Shown here: in pieces, positions 22,701 to 33,466 of the stretch
Layout of the letters: each line of letters starts with the position of its first letter
Position numbering within the stretch: the first letter of the stretch is position 1
From: Strigamia acuminata
Lineage: Eukaryota > Arthropoda > Chilopoda > Geophilomorpha > Linotaeniidae
NCBI GenBank assembly: GCA_949358305.1
Contig: OX442323.1
Location: 6,324,001-6,388,000, forward strand
Length of the DNA: 64,000 nt
Direction of reading: 5' to 3'
The notes under the pieces: generated by a model
What the model was told of the DNA's origin: nothing
What the model saw: only the letters and a program-made list of their open reading frames with translations
The model's database searches: none
Made by a program: the position numbers and the translations under genes

Positions 22701-25249
22701 TTTTTCTGGGCGAACAGGATTTAAAATGACACCAGTTTCATAAGTTTAGAAAATGTTCTAAAACGTTTCATATAACAGAAATGTCACTTATCGTTCCAGG
22801 ATTGAACAAACATGTGGATTTATAGCAATGGTTATTAAAAGTTACAGGAAAAAAACCAAACTTGACTAAAATTATTTATGTCAAAATCAGGCCAAAGCTA
22901 TTTATTGTTTTTATATGTTCAATTGTCCCTGGAATTTTCTGTCGTTTGATTAAACTTTTTCTACTTTTTGCATTTTCCTCCCTGGTTTAGTTTAAAAAAG
23001 TTATGTATAGGTATCAGTAAGTGGCTCTTTTAATGACATCACTGGTACCAAACAAACAGCTTTATAGCAAAGGTTTTGCTTCATTTGTTAGTTATTTTGT
23101 AACTGTGTGGATACAGCAAATAGCAAATTGGAATATTTATTTAAAATCAAAACTTCAAAACCCAAACAGTGTCAAAATAATTAATAAAAATGTTTAACAG
23201 CTGATCTTTATCTGATTGAAAAGTTTAGTTTATCCTTTCCTGTAACCTTTACCGTATTACCCGGCTTTAAGCCGCATGCTTGTGTAGTGCGAGTTTTACC
23301 GACACGTCGATAGACCCCGTTTTTTTTACTGGTATGCCGGTGAAAGTGAGTAATTTTTTTTCAATCAGAATTGAGCCAAAACAAGTATAAAAATCCTTTT
23401 TATATGTCCAAAATGTAGGAAATTGGCTTAAATTGTTATAAATTTTCTTAAATTTTAGTAATGATCTTCAGAATATCAAGAAAACTCAAATTTCAGGCCC
23501 AAATTTCAGGCCCAAATTTCAACATAATTATTAATCCGGGCTCTTTTAAATTAAAAAGAAAAAAACAGGTTTTTCACTTATACATGCCAGTAATAACAAT
23601 TACAATCCCCTAAAAAAACAACTTAGTTTTTAATCAATCAACTCAAGGTGGAAACCACGGGAACAGGTAAAATTTAAAAGCTTGCTTTTACTTGAAAAAG
23701 CGGCTAAAACCTCGCCTGCTTGAGCAAACACAAGCTTGAGTTTTTATTCAAAGCTTTGTTTTGAAGCAATCTTGTACTCACCCGCTCCGATCAAACCGAG
23801 TTTGATTTACCAGCTTCAAGCTTGCTGGTGGTTTGGCCATATGACTTTGACAGCCAACCAGAATCGTGAGGAAATTCTTGGAGGAGATTTTGGCGGAAAT
23901 TTCTGGCTAGCTACCTAGCTAGCTTGAGTTTGCCAGTTAAGCTGGTAAGCCAAAAGTGGGTCAAGTGAGCTTGAAAATGACTCCCTCTTTAAACTTGTAC
24001 TAGCAAGCTTTGGAATTTTACCCGCTCCCTAGTGTTTCCACCTTAAGAGTTTTTATATTGCTTCCACTGAGAATTTGATGAAAACCCACTCAGTAGACTT
24101 GACGTTTAAACATTACCAGACATATCAATACCGTATATCTTCCATTAGCGCCCCCGTGCGCTATATGCACCAAAAAAAATTGCCCCGTGCGCTAACCGAG
24201 GGAGCGGCTTATTTACGCGTTCAAAAAACCCAGCATTGGCCAATTGGCCGATGCTGAGTGTTTTGAACGTATATGAACGCAAAACGTTTGACAAATGAAA
24301 CGTTTTCATACGTTTCGGTACTTTTCTGCCGAAACATATGCAAAACGTTTTGCCCCCGCGAGTTGTTCGAGGTCCGCGCACTATACAGGGTGTCCCAAAA
24401 GTTTGAACCTTCCCAAGTAATTTCCAAAATACTTGAGATATCAGAAAACTGAAAAAAAACTCATACAGGAAATCATTCATTGCGAATCTGATGGCATCCT
24501 CAAATTTGACCTCAAAGGTCATTTTCAAGGTCATTCACTTGCTAACTTCTAAACCAATCCGGTTAGAGCAAAATTTCCAATTAGAAAGTGGTAGAGCATG
24601 GCCTAATTAGTCTAAAAACATAATTTACGAAAAATATTTTCCTACAAATGGAAGATATACGGTAGTTGCAAACAGGACCCACAGATCCATAAATTGCTGT
24701 TTCAAACAATACTCTTTCCCAACAGGTCACCCCAACATCCGCGCATTTATTAGCCACGGAGGACTCCAGAGTCTGCAAGAAGCCATATACCACGCAGTTC
24801 CAAGCATTTGTTTTCCCTTCACCACTGACCAACCATCATTGGTAAAAATCACCTCAGCTTACGGAATAGTCATCGAACTGGATCCATACAGTGTGACAGT
24901 GAAGGAAATAGTAACCGCCATCAACACAGCAAGCGAAGACAAAGAAATGCGAAAAGCTGTTCAACGTTATTCGGACATATTCCGAGACACGGAAACAGGT
25001 CCCTTAGACAAAGCAATATTTTGGATAGAATATGTGATGCGTCATAACGGTGCCACGCATCTACAAACTGCAGCTGGCCAACTCAATTTCTTTCAATACC
25101 ATCTATTGGATGTTAGTGCTTTCGTAGCTGTGATATTAATCTCGATTGTTGCTTTACATGTTTTTCTAATGAAAAGGTTGATACAAACTTGCTTTTCAAA
25201 TATAATGGATCGCCTGCAACATCTTACATTCAAAATCAAACTCTCGTAG
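19724..25249 (+). CDS. UDP-glucuronosyltransferase gene 4 (complete, 523 aa)
   Basis: Exons are 19724-20545, 21798-22023 and 24726-25249, GT-AG, phases 0 and 1. The signal peptide (MNKTLLLLLLYAQLLAV), His33 (GSKSHR) and the ILDAA Asp near residue 135 match UGT3 and UGT5. The signature is [23 protein letters not shown], then FTTDQPS. The anchor FVAVILISIVALHVFLM and the end KIKLS (KXKXX) predict ER membrane anchoring. The introns are the longest of the array (1.25 and 2.7 kb) and carry at least five inverted-repeat elements, one ending 61 bp before exon 3. All three exons are open, so the gene looks functional. Confidence 0.93.
21004..21261. mobile_element. MITE with GTCCATAAATTACGTAACGC ends (UGT4 intron 1)
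   Basis: TTAGGGGTTGTCCATAAATT at the left and AATTTATGGACGGCCCCTTA at the right form inverted ends around a GC-poor core. Confidence 0.75.
21558..21745. mobile_element. MITE with CGAAACTCTCTATAACGAAT ends (UGT4 intron 1)
   Basis: TACAATCGAAACT...TATAACGAATCGCG pairs with CGCGATTCGTTATA...AGTTTCGACTGTA. This end type is seen in pogo/Tigger-related miniatures; that assignment is from memory of end motifs only. Confidence 0.7.
22061..22512. mobile_element. MITE with AAGGGGTTTCATTAAATGAG ends (UGT4 intron 2)
   Basis: The end AAGGGGTTTCATTAAATGAG and its complement CTCATTTAATGAAACCCCTT are perfect over 20 bp. The subterminal DNA is a series of TGATTAGT/ACTAATCA words. It starts 37 bp after the splice donor of exon 2. 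Confidence 0.8.
23262..23560. repeat. dispersed GGCATGCCGG repeat, copy 3 (UGT4 intron 2)
   Basis: GACCCCGTTTTTTTTACTGG...TGCCGGTGAAAG is followed by TTGAGCCAAAACAAGTATAA, matching copy 2 in UGT2. Confidence 0.55.
24129..24664. mobile_element. MITE with TACCGTATATCTTCCATT ends, with nested TACAGGGTG element
   Basis: Perfect 18-bp inverted ends at 24129-24146 and 24647-24664. A second end type (ACAGGGTGTCCCAAAAG at about 24384) and the GGTCATTCACTTGCTAACTT core lie inside, suggesting nesting. The right end is 61 bp before UGT4 exon 3. Confidence 0.75.
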
Positions 25250-25685
25250 ATGATCTATTAAAGATAATCTCCACATCAATCCCACTCACGATGTACTGGT
25301 ATTTTATGTTCGTGCACCTGCCAAGCAGGGCCATTTTAAGAACCTTCATCGGCCTCCAACCACCTCCTACAGCACTCTTTACCAGGGCCACTTTAAGACC
25401 TTTGTGGATCCTAGGCACTTTTATTTCTAGAGGCCTTTGTGTGAGATTTTTGCCGATTTTATGCGAATTTTATCATTTATACGCATGTATTACAATTTTT
25501 TGTATTAATCTTGAAAGTAAAATGAACGCCTCTGAATCCCTGATAACATAAAATTCTGAGTCCGCCGCTGGTTCATAGGCCCTAAAATGTTTATAAACCC
25601 TACCAGTAGGCACTGTGCTTATGGATGAAGTAGCCCTGCTGTCTACAAATTCAACAAGTAAACATTTGTAATGCAGGGAAACATT

Positions 25686-26292
25686 ACATATTAGACTTCT
25701 AACCCTCTTGCAAGAAAAAATTTATAAACAAAAACATGTTATAATTAAAATAAAACTTATTTATTTATTTAATTAGCTTCGCATTCCCGTCGTTATAATT
25801 TCCCGTTTCTCAGGATTTAACTCGTCGCAAATGCGTGATGTAGAGGTCACGCAAAAAGTCCGTCTGTCCCAAGTCTAAGCCGTCTATTCCATGAAAATTA
25901 CGGAAATATTTCTAGTTTTCCGCGCGATTTTTTTTCGCAGCCAATCACAGCTCATTTGCAGCAAACCCCGGATGCAACGTATCCGCGGCGTATCCGCGAG
26001 TGTGAACCGTCTATTCCATAAGAATTACGGAAATAACGTCATATGACGACATTTCCGTAATTTTCATGGAATAAAACGGCTAAAAGTGCAATAAAACCGG
26101 TTTATTAATTCAACCGGAGGTCGGAGAAATCTGAAAATACCTTAGGATACTAATATAGGTATGCTGAATTTAATGCCGTTGTCCGTTTGGCTCTAGCTGC
26201 GGTAGTTTTTGCGGAATCGTTGACGACGGACGAACGGACAGACAGACATGACCGTTTTATGAGACTTTCTAAACATAGAGTTTAGAAGTCTA
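25686..26292. mobile_element. MITE with TTAGACTTCTAA ends, longer copy
   Basis: ATTAGACTTCTAA at the left and GTTTAGAAGTCTAA at the right. The inner right end (GACATGACCGTTTTATGAG, then ACTTTCTAAAC) is the inverse of the 1259-1575 copy. It contains the palindrome ATTACGGAAAT...ATTTCCGTAAT. Confidence 0.65.
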
Positions 26293-26427
26293 AAAGTAGA
26301 AAAATAATCAAACAGAATGAATATACAAATTTTATTCATTCGGATCATTGCAAAAAAACAGCAATATGTTGGTACTACGCTGTAAATTACTTTTAATGAG
26401 GAGTTTAATTTTGTGTATTGACTTTAT

Positions 26428-26688
26428 TTTAGCAATATTAAGCCTAATATTAGAGAGGTTCTGCCAGGCGTTAGACGGGAATGGTTGACGTCTGGAAAGC
26501 CGAAACGTTATCACTTTTTGTGCTGGCGTCATGGGGCGGAGCTAAGCTTCACGTTGCGCGCGCGTTTGCAACGTGTAATGGCGGGTCCAGACGTCGTGAA
26601 AACAACAGCAACGGGTGGGCGGAGCTTACTCTACAAGTTGCCATTTCAGTCCAATGCCTGGCATTAGGCTTAATACTGCTAAATAACA
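26428..26688. mobile_element. MITE with AGCAATATTAAGCCTAAT ends
   Basis: Left AGCAATATTAAGCCTAATAT...CTGCCAGGCGTTAG is the imperfect inverse of right CAATGCCTGGCATTAG...GCTTAATACTGCT. End-like words recur near 15147 and 32835. Confidence 0.6.
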
Positions 26689-26839
26689 AATGGAATTAGA
26701 AAATCGCCTGCGCAGAATAGGATGTGCAGTACGAATTTAGCATCAAGACAAGCTGTTCACCCGCTCAGATTTTGGTCACAAAAAGATGTAGAAGCGAAAA
26801 TAAAACAGAAAAATTTTTATCCCAAAATGAAAAGCCAAT

Positions 26840-27072
26840 AAAATGTTAAAAGATGTCGTGGCTCTTATTCAAAACTTCCACTGTCGACCACAACTACTAT
26901 TTCCGTTTTTTACATAAATAAAATTTTTTTTCCATGTTTAACGAACACAGCATACGTTCAACGTTTGTTACGTTAAATACAAAAAAATACCATATGGTCG
27001 CAATAATACGATATTCCTGCTCCTTTAGCCGCGGCTCTTAAACGAGGGCCAGTCTTATTCAAAGAAATACGG
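26840..27072. repeat. TACCGTATT-type element, second copy
   Basis: GTGGCTCTTATTCAAAACTT at the left and TCTTATTCAAAGAAATACGG at the right, with AACGTTTGTTACGTTAAATA inside, related to 746-942. Confidence 0.5.
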
Positions 27073-27384
27073 TAATTGTATCTCATGATTAATCTCATGA
27101 TTAATCATCATCGTGTTTCTTGTACAGCCTAAACACCTGGAAGGTACACTCAATTGATTTATTAATTGAATGAAATGTGTGACCATTTGTCAAGCAGAAA
27201 TCTATTTGTCTATTTTTTCCTAGTTCATTCCTGCATACAGTAAAACGCAAATTATCCGAACGTCGATTAACCCAGCAGAGTATGCAGAGCCATCTTAACC
27301 ATTGGGCTAAAAGAGCTGCAGCCCAGGAACGCTGGGCACTGGGTGGTGCAACATTCATCTGCATCACTATGTAGAGACTGCTCA

Positions 27385-27883
27385 GACAGTAGGTGCTTTC
27401 AATAACTTATAAACAATCGTTTAAACCCGTTTGCACGAACTTTTAAACAAGATTCTCATTTAAAAGCTCGTTTAAATGGGTTTAAACGAGCTGAAAATAA
27501 ACGACCTAAATAGATCGTTTAAATCGGGTATTGTTGGCAGCCATCTTGAATTTTCGTTAGATCTATTGCGACGATCGTCGTTCTAAGTACAATTTTGCAG
27601 CAGTAGTTAATTTTTTTTTGAGTGAACAACAATATTAAACATCACTTCAGCAATTATTAGCACTGGAAACAATTGAAAAAAGCAAGGAATGAAAAATCTC
27701 GAAAAAAAAATACCGGTATGTGACTTGTAGCAGGAAGATGACCTGGAACTTGATCTGGAATCCCAAATCAAGTTTTGTAGTGAAACAATCGTTTATTTAC
27801 CAAATACAGTAAACCTAACACTTTATCTAAAAATTCGTTTCAAAAGAAAATTTAAACGAAAAGTTATTGAATACGCCTACTGT
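27385..27883. mobile_element. MITE with ACAGTAGGTGCTTTCAATAA ends
   Basis: The left end pairs with AAGTTATTGAATACGCCTAC/TGT at the right (one mismatch). TTTAAACGAGC/GTTTAAAC words are repeated subterminally in both orientations. Confidence 0.7.
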
Positions 27884-28313
27884 AAAAACCAGTTCTTAAT
27901 GCTCCACAGCGACACGCAAAATTGGTTTTTGTTCTAATTCTTGTACAAAGTTCCTGTTCACAATGCAGTTACACTGACCCAATTATAAACAACCTTGCGA
28001 TGCAAACATATGCAGAACAGCTGCTTATTGTTCAAGCCAAAATGGATGAGGGGTTGTTGTAGATGAACAAGCACATAAAGTAACTAAACAACAATAAACT
28101 CATCATTAAAAATCATTTATAGCGTAGTACCGAAATATTGTTGCTTTATTTTCTCTGTGAGCTTGAAGCTCAACAATCGCCGTGTTAAATGCATGGACAG
28201 AATGTGACGAGTAGTTTGAATTTAGCATCAAAATATCGGGCGCAGGCTGTAAGGTTTTGACCGACATCAATTTTTGGCTGATATTTGGCAAAATATTGAT
28301 ATTGGTAACAGTA

Positions 28314-28714
28314 CTATACTCTGTCCAAGTGTAACTTGGGCCTATTTCCGATTGGCTGAGCCTTTTCACTGGTGTAGTGATACCAAAGAATAGATCAAAA
28401 CACTGGCTGACATTTTGAATGCTGTCCAGACAAAACAACCAATAATAAATTTGATAATTGTTTGCTTCCCTGGAAGAAGCAAGCAATAAACTTAATAAAT
28501 AGAAATGTTGAAATAAACCAACAGAAATCGTTATTTTATGACTTCAAGATACATTTTCTCAGAAAATACAAACAACGTTACATCATTTCAATGATTAAAA
28601 TCATCAAACAAATTTAAAACCACTCTGAACTATTTTTCCCGGTGGCAGCACAGAATGAGTTATGAGGCTCAGCCAATCGGACATAGGCCCAAGTTACACT
28701 TGGACAGAGTATAG
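28314..28714. mobile_element. MITE with CTATACTCTGTCCAAGTGTA ends
   Basis: Inverted repeats of about 47 bp with a single mismatch (left TATTTCCGATTGGC, right GCCAATCGGACATA) bound 401 bp. The near-perfect arms suggest recent activity. No ORF. Confidence 0.8.
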
Positions 28715-28752
28715 ACGCACATAGTATTTCCTGAGATTCCCTAGTGGAATCA

Positions 28753-28840
28753 TACAGGGTGTACAAAATTCCATCCCTATGTCGTACCCCTCAACTTGGA
28801 GCCCCGTATAAATTTCTGAAGCAAAAAGGAGTCATGAGTG
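28753..28840. repeat. TACAGGGTGTACAAAATTCC fragment
   Basis: One end of a TACAGGGTG-type element; no matching opposite end was found. Confidence 0.4.
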
Positions 28841-29068
28841 GAAAAATTTTAAGAAGCCCGATTAGAATTAATGAATAAATCAATCAATCAATCAATCAAT
28901 CAATTTTACAAAAAAAAATAGAAATGCCAAATTCCTAAAGCTCATCTATCAAAAACTATTCATCTTGAAAAGAAACATCATATAAAAATTTCCATACATC
29001 AAAAAAAAATTATTTCCATTCACTCAACAACAAAGATACCATATGGGCTTACCATTTGGCAAACAGCC

Positions 29069-29077
29069 TTATCAATC
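29069..29077 (+). promoter_or_regulatory. conserved TTATCAATC block, 93 bp before UGT5 start
   Basis: Same motif and spacing as before UGT3 and UGT4. Confidence 0.45.
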
Positions 29078-29161
29078 AAAACCTCATTTGTTTTCAATAA
29101 CACAATCCAGCTCCACTTTACTTCCATGGCCAAGCAATACTAGACGCAAACCAAACCAACG

Positions 29162-31015
29162 ATGAACCAAATTCTCCCTCTTTTAATCCTTTATACCCAA
29201 TACCTGCTAGTAACCACCGATGACATCCTCATTTTACAACCATTCGGCTCCAAAAGTCACCGCTACGTCCTCGTGCCAATCGCAACACGACTAGGCCAGC
29301 ACGGACATCAAGTGACCTTTGTATCAACATTCATGTTTGAGGATTCCATCCCACCAAACATTACCGAAATCGCTTATCCCCAGTTTGCGTCGAGCTTCAA
29401 AGTCCTGCAAGACATCGCCATTGACCTCAGCAAACATGGAATTAGTCCAAGCATTATGCGGCGCTACTACCACTACCACTCCGATTTGTGTCATCAATTC
29501 TTCAAGTCCCAACTGCTTCAAAAGTGGATCTCAAGTGGGAAACGCTTTAAACTCGTCATTTTGGACGCCGCCATGCACGAATGCGTTTTGCCCTTGTGGT
29601 CTCTTGTGGGACAAAGTGTGGCTGTTTTGAACACTGGTCACCTTAATCCCTGGGTTAGGAATTACATGAATGTGCCAACACCGTATGCGTACATTCCGTT
29701 TGTTTCGACCGCTCATACGGCATACATGACTTTCTTTCAACGTTGCCTTAATTCCGTCCATTGGATACTGCATAAATACGTTATTGATTTTGGTGAAGAT
29801 ATGTTTTATAGAAAGGTTATTTTACCATATTTTCCCAATAGCCAAACACACAAAGAAGCTTTGAAGAACATATCGCTCGCCTTGGTCAATAGCGATGTTA
29901 TAACGAATCCCCCAAATCCAACATTGCCGACTATTATCAATATTGGAGGAATTCAGTGTAGGCCACCTGTACCGCTACCGGAAGTAAGTAACTAGGGTTT
30001 CTGTTTTCCCGCCTTTTTAAAATTCCCGGTTCCCGGTACCAAAATAGCCGGTACTTCCGGGAAATCGGTACTCCCGGGACAAAAAAAGGTCAGACAAGAG
30101 GCGACAAAAAATGACAAAAAATGGCCATTTTTAGCCATTTCTAGCCATTTTTCATGGTAAAAATGGCCATTTTCCATCAAAAGTGTCCGTTTTTCGTCAA
30201 GAATGGCCGTTTTCCGTCAAAAATGGCCGTTTTTGATCAAAAATGGCCATTTTTAACCATTTTTCGTTAACAATGGCCATTTGTAACTAATTTTTTGTTA
30301 AAAATGGCCATTTTCATCATTGAAACATTACAAAATGTAACGTTTCAATGACGAAAATGACGTTTTAGCAACGAATTTTTGACGGAACCGGTTTTTCTCC
30401 AATTTCCCGGTTCCCAGTACCGAAACCCTATAAGTAACCCATTCTGGGATGTCGGTACAATTATGACGCCGCTGAGCACATCAATCGCTTCAGCAGAATA
30501 ATCGTCGTAATCACTTCAGAGTCTTCAGCCAGCGTATCATTTTTGAAACCCTCTATTTTTAGCCAATAGCAGTCTAAGTTTCAGTAGACACATTCAAAAA
30601 TAATTTAATTTTGTTTATATTCTCTTTAAACTACAAACAAGTTTAAATGGCTTCATGAATGTGCCTAGTGCTAACATTGATTAGCCTTTTCCATAAAAAA
30701 GTCACTGATGTAATTCTTAATTCACATTTCAGGGCGAGCTGAAGAATTTTGTGGACAGCTCAGATGAAAATGGCTTCATTCTATTCAGTTTTGGAAGCAT
30801 CATAGATGGAAATTTAATTGATAAAAAACTTAGAAATGCCTTCATTTCTGCCTTTGCACAAGTAAAGCAGAGAGTCGTTTGGAAATATGAATCAGAATTA
30901 CCAGGCTTGCCAAATAATGTCATGAGAGCAGACTGGTTACCTCAACAAGACCTCTTGGGTAAGACAGCACAAGAACAGTCGCTACTCGTTTGAGTTATTA
31001 AAATAAATAAATGAA

Positions 31016-31050
<35 letters not shown>

Positions 31051-32368
31051 ATATAAATTCTTAAGTAATGACGAATTTTTGCTATTGTAAAACCATGTAA
31101 ACAAAAAGAAAAAGTTAAACTTCTTGACATGTAAATTGAAATTTCTAATTTTTAGTATTTATTTTCGTACCCATTTAAGTTTCGTAGTCAATCATGTTTG
31201 AAGAAATCATGTGAACCACTGGCCGATCTTGGGAGTGACCAAAATTTAATTCTTTCAACCAAAAATTCAAATTTAGGCCCAAAAAAATTCATTCTGAGGC
31301 CAAAATTATATATTTTTGCCCAAATCATAAATTTTTGCCCAAAATCATAAATTTTTGCCCAAAATCATACATTTTTGCCCAGAAATCATACATTTTTGCC
31401 CAAAATCATACAATTTTGCCCAAAATCATACAATTTTGCCAAAAATCATACATTTTTGCCCAAAATCATACATTTTTGCCCAAAATCATACATTTCTACC
31501 CAAAAATCATACATTTTTGCCAAAAATCATACATTTTTACTCAGAAATCATACATTTTTACCCAAAATCATACATTTTTGCCCAAAAATCATACATTTTT
31601 GCCCAAAAATCATACATTTTTGCCCAAAAATCATACATTTTTGCCCAAAAATCATACATTTTTGCCCAAAAATCATACATTTTTGCCCAAAAATCATACA
31701 TTTTTGCCCAAAAATCATACATTTTTGCCCAAAAATCATACATTTTTGCCCAAAAATCATACATTTTTGCCCAAAAATCATACATTTTTGCCCAAAAATC
31801 ATACATTTTTGCCCATATTTTCAACCAATACTTTTTTCCACCAGGTCACCCCAAAATCCGCGCATTTATTAGCCACGGAGGACTCCAGTCTCTGCAAGAA
31901 GCCATTTACCACGCAGTTCCCAGCATTTGTTTTCCCTTCACCACAGACCAGCCATCAGTGGTAGAAATCACATCAGCTCATGGAATAGTCATCAAACTCG
32001 ATCCACACAGTGTGACAGTCGAAGAAATTGTAACCGCCATCAACAAAGCGAGCGAAGACAAAGAAATGCGAAAAGCTGTTCAACATTATTCGGACATATT
32101 CCGAGACCGGGAAACAGGTCCCTTAGACAAAGCAATATTTTGGATAGAACATGTAATGCGTCATAATGGTGCAGTACATCTACAAACTGCAGCTGGCCAA
32201 CTCAATTTCTTTCAATACCATCTATTGGATGTTAGTGCTTTCGTAGCTGTGATATTAATCTCGATTGTTGCTTTACATGTTTTTCTAATGAAAAAGTTGA
32301 TACAAACTTGTTATACAAGTTTGATGAATCGAATTCAGCATCTGACATTTAAAATCAAACTGTCGTAG
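29162..32368 (+). CDS. UDP-glucuronosyltransferase gene 5 (complete, 523 aa)
   Basis: Exons are 29162-29983, 30733-30958 and 31845-32368, GT-AG, phases 0 and 1. Signal peptide MNQILPLLILYTQYLLV, then His33 (GSKSHR), Asp near 135 (LVILDA), [31 protein letters not shown], a membrane anchor and KIKLS (KXKXX). A hAT-type MITE sits one base after the GT of intron 1. The minisatellite of intron 2 runs to within 30 bp of exon 3 and is open in the same frame. Exons are intact and the splice sites keep consensus, so function is likely, but both insertions could affect splicing. Confidence 0.92.
29993..30430. mobile_element. hAT-like MITE at the UGT5 exon 1 splice donor
   Basis: Ends TAGGGTTTC and GAAACCCTA. 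An exact 8-bp duplication TAAGTAAC is at 29985-29992 and 30431-30438. The left duplicate is part of the donor GTAAGTAAC (GT at 29984-29985). The interior is a series of AAATGGCCATTTTT-type words and CCCGGTACC segments. Confidence 0.85.
30997..31055. repeat. (TAAA)n microsatellite, UGT5 intron 2
   Basis: Runs of AAATAAAT with one G interruption, shortly after the donor of exon 2. Confidence 0.85.
31321..31815. repeat. 20/21-bp minisatellite in UGT5 intron 2
   Basis: The unit is ATCATACATTTTTGCCCAAA(A). The first part has 20-bp and irregular units; from about 31575 at least ten 21-bp units are almost identical. No spacers or leader exist, so it is not a CRISPR array. It ends 30 bp before UGT5 exon 3. 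Confidence 0.95.
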
Positions 32369-33466
32369 ATCATCCGGGTAAGATGATCTCCACACAAATC
32401 CCACGCACCGTGTGCTGGTATTTTGTGCACCCGACAAACGTGTTTTAAGACCTTCGTAGGTCCTACACACTTTGATTTCTAGAAGCCTCGGTTCAAAATT
32501 TTAAATATTTTTGATTAAAATTTATTTTTGGGATTTTTGGATTTCTTGTTTGTGTGTGTATTTATTTTTCAAGTGAAATATTGAAGGATTTGAAAGGTTC
32601 GGAGGGCTTAAAGCTTGTTTGCACCAGAATCGAATTCAGAAAATTAGTGCAAACACACAGCACAAAATTATCTTCAAATCAGATAATGTAACGCCAGTTG
32701 TATGAACTAAATAACTGCCAAAGATATAGCTCAGATTATTTCTCACAATTCTGTGTGCAAGGCCAGCCTAATTATTTTGAAGGCAAAATTACTTCTATTA
32801 TGAATTTATTGTTGCCTTTTCTCTTTATTTTCGCAATATTAGGCCTAATATTAGGTTTAATACTGATATTTGGTCTAGTACTGCTAATTAACACGGGAAT
32901 TGTGATATAAACTGCGCAGAAAGGGTCGCGCTGATTAAATTTGGCAATTCAAATACCGAACGCATTAAAACGAACAATATATGTAATAAATAAATAAAGA
33001 AATAGAAATAAATTATATCCAAAAGACAAATATAAAATCACAAATATTTACCGCGTAATTTACTGATCCTCAAGTGCGATGGCCCATCCATTTTCGTTGT
33101 TTCCACTTTCAGATGTTTTGATCGTTTCATGTATTAATCTAAGGCTTATTATCATCCTTCAGCTACATAAAAATACATGAGACACTTGAAATAATGAAAC
33201 CTTGGTGAAATCTTACCTATTTTTCTCCAAACACCCTTCGCAGTCGCAGCAAACAAAACATCCGCCATTATTAAGTTCTGTTTTTCAGTCACAGAGGTCG
33301 CTACGTTAGTTGATTCCCGACGAGCTCACCAACGAGATTCTCGACCATAGTTTTGATGTTTATTCTGTAGTTTATGTTTATCGCGAAATAAAATCCACAT
33401 TTAAAATTTAAAATTTAAATTTAAAATTTAAATTTACAACACTTTATTCATTTTTTTTTACACAAA
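32369..33466. other. spacer between the UGT and JHBP-like clusters
   Basis: It marks the switch from + strand UGT genes to - strand JHBP-like genes. A 70-codon hydrophobic frame (32698-32910) overlaps the TATTAGGCCTAATATTAGG repeat words and is not believed to be a gene. AAATTTAAA low complexity is at 33395-33435. Confidence 0.55.

Larger units (their letters stand above)
25250..29068. other. UGT4-UGT5 spacer, filled with MITEs
   Basis: About half of the 3.8 kb is accounted for by the elements listed separately within it. No exon-like ORF with recognisable similarity was found. Confidence 0.6.

Noticed and set aside
24145..24534. 129-codon - strand frame in UGT4 intron 2
   Set aside because: Entirely inside the 24129-24664 inverted-repeat element; no transposase motif.
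31335..31872. Minisatellite frames on both strands (HTFLPKN, YDFWAKM type) and a CRISPR-like look
   Set aside because: Pure tandem repeat without unique spacers, in a eukaryotic intron.
32698..32910. 70-codon hydrophobic frame
   Set aside because: Its hydrophobic part is the TATTAGGCCTAATATTAGG repeat found in other non-coding places.
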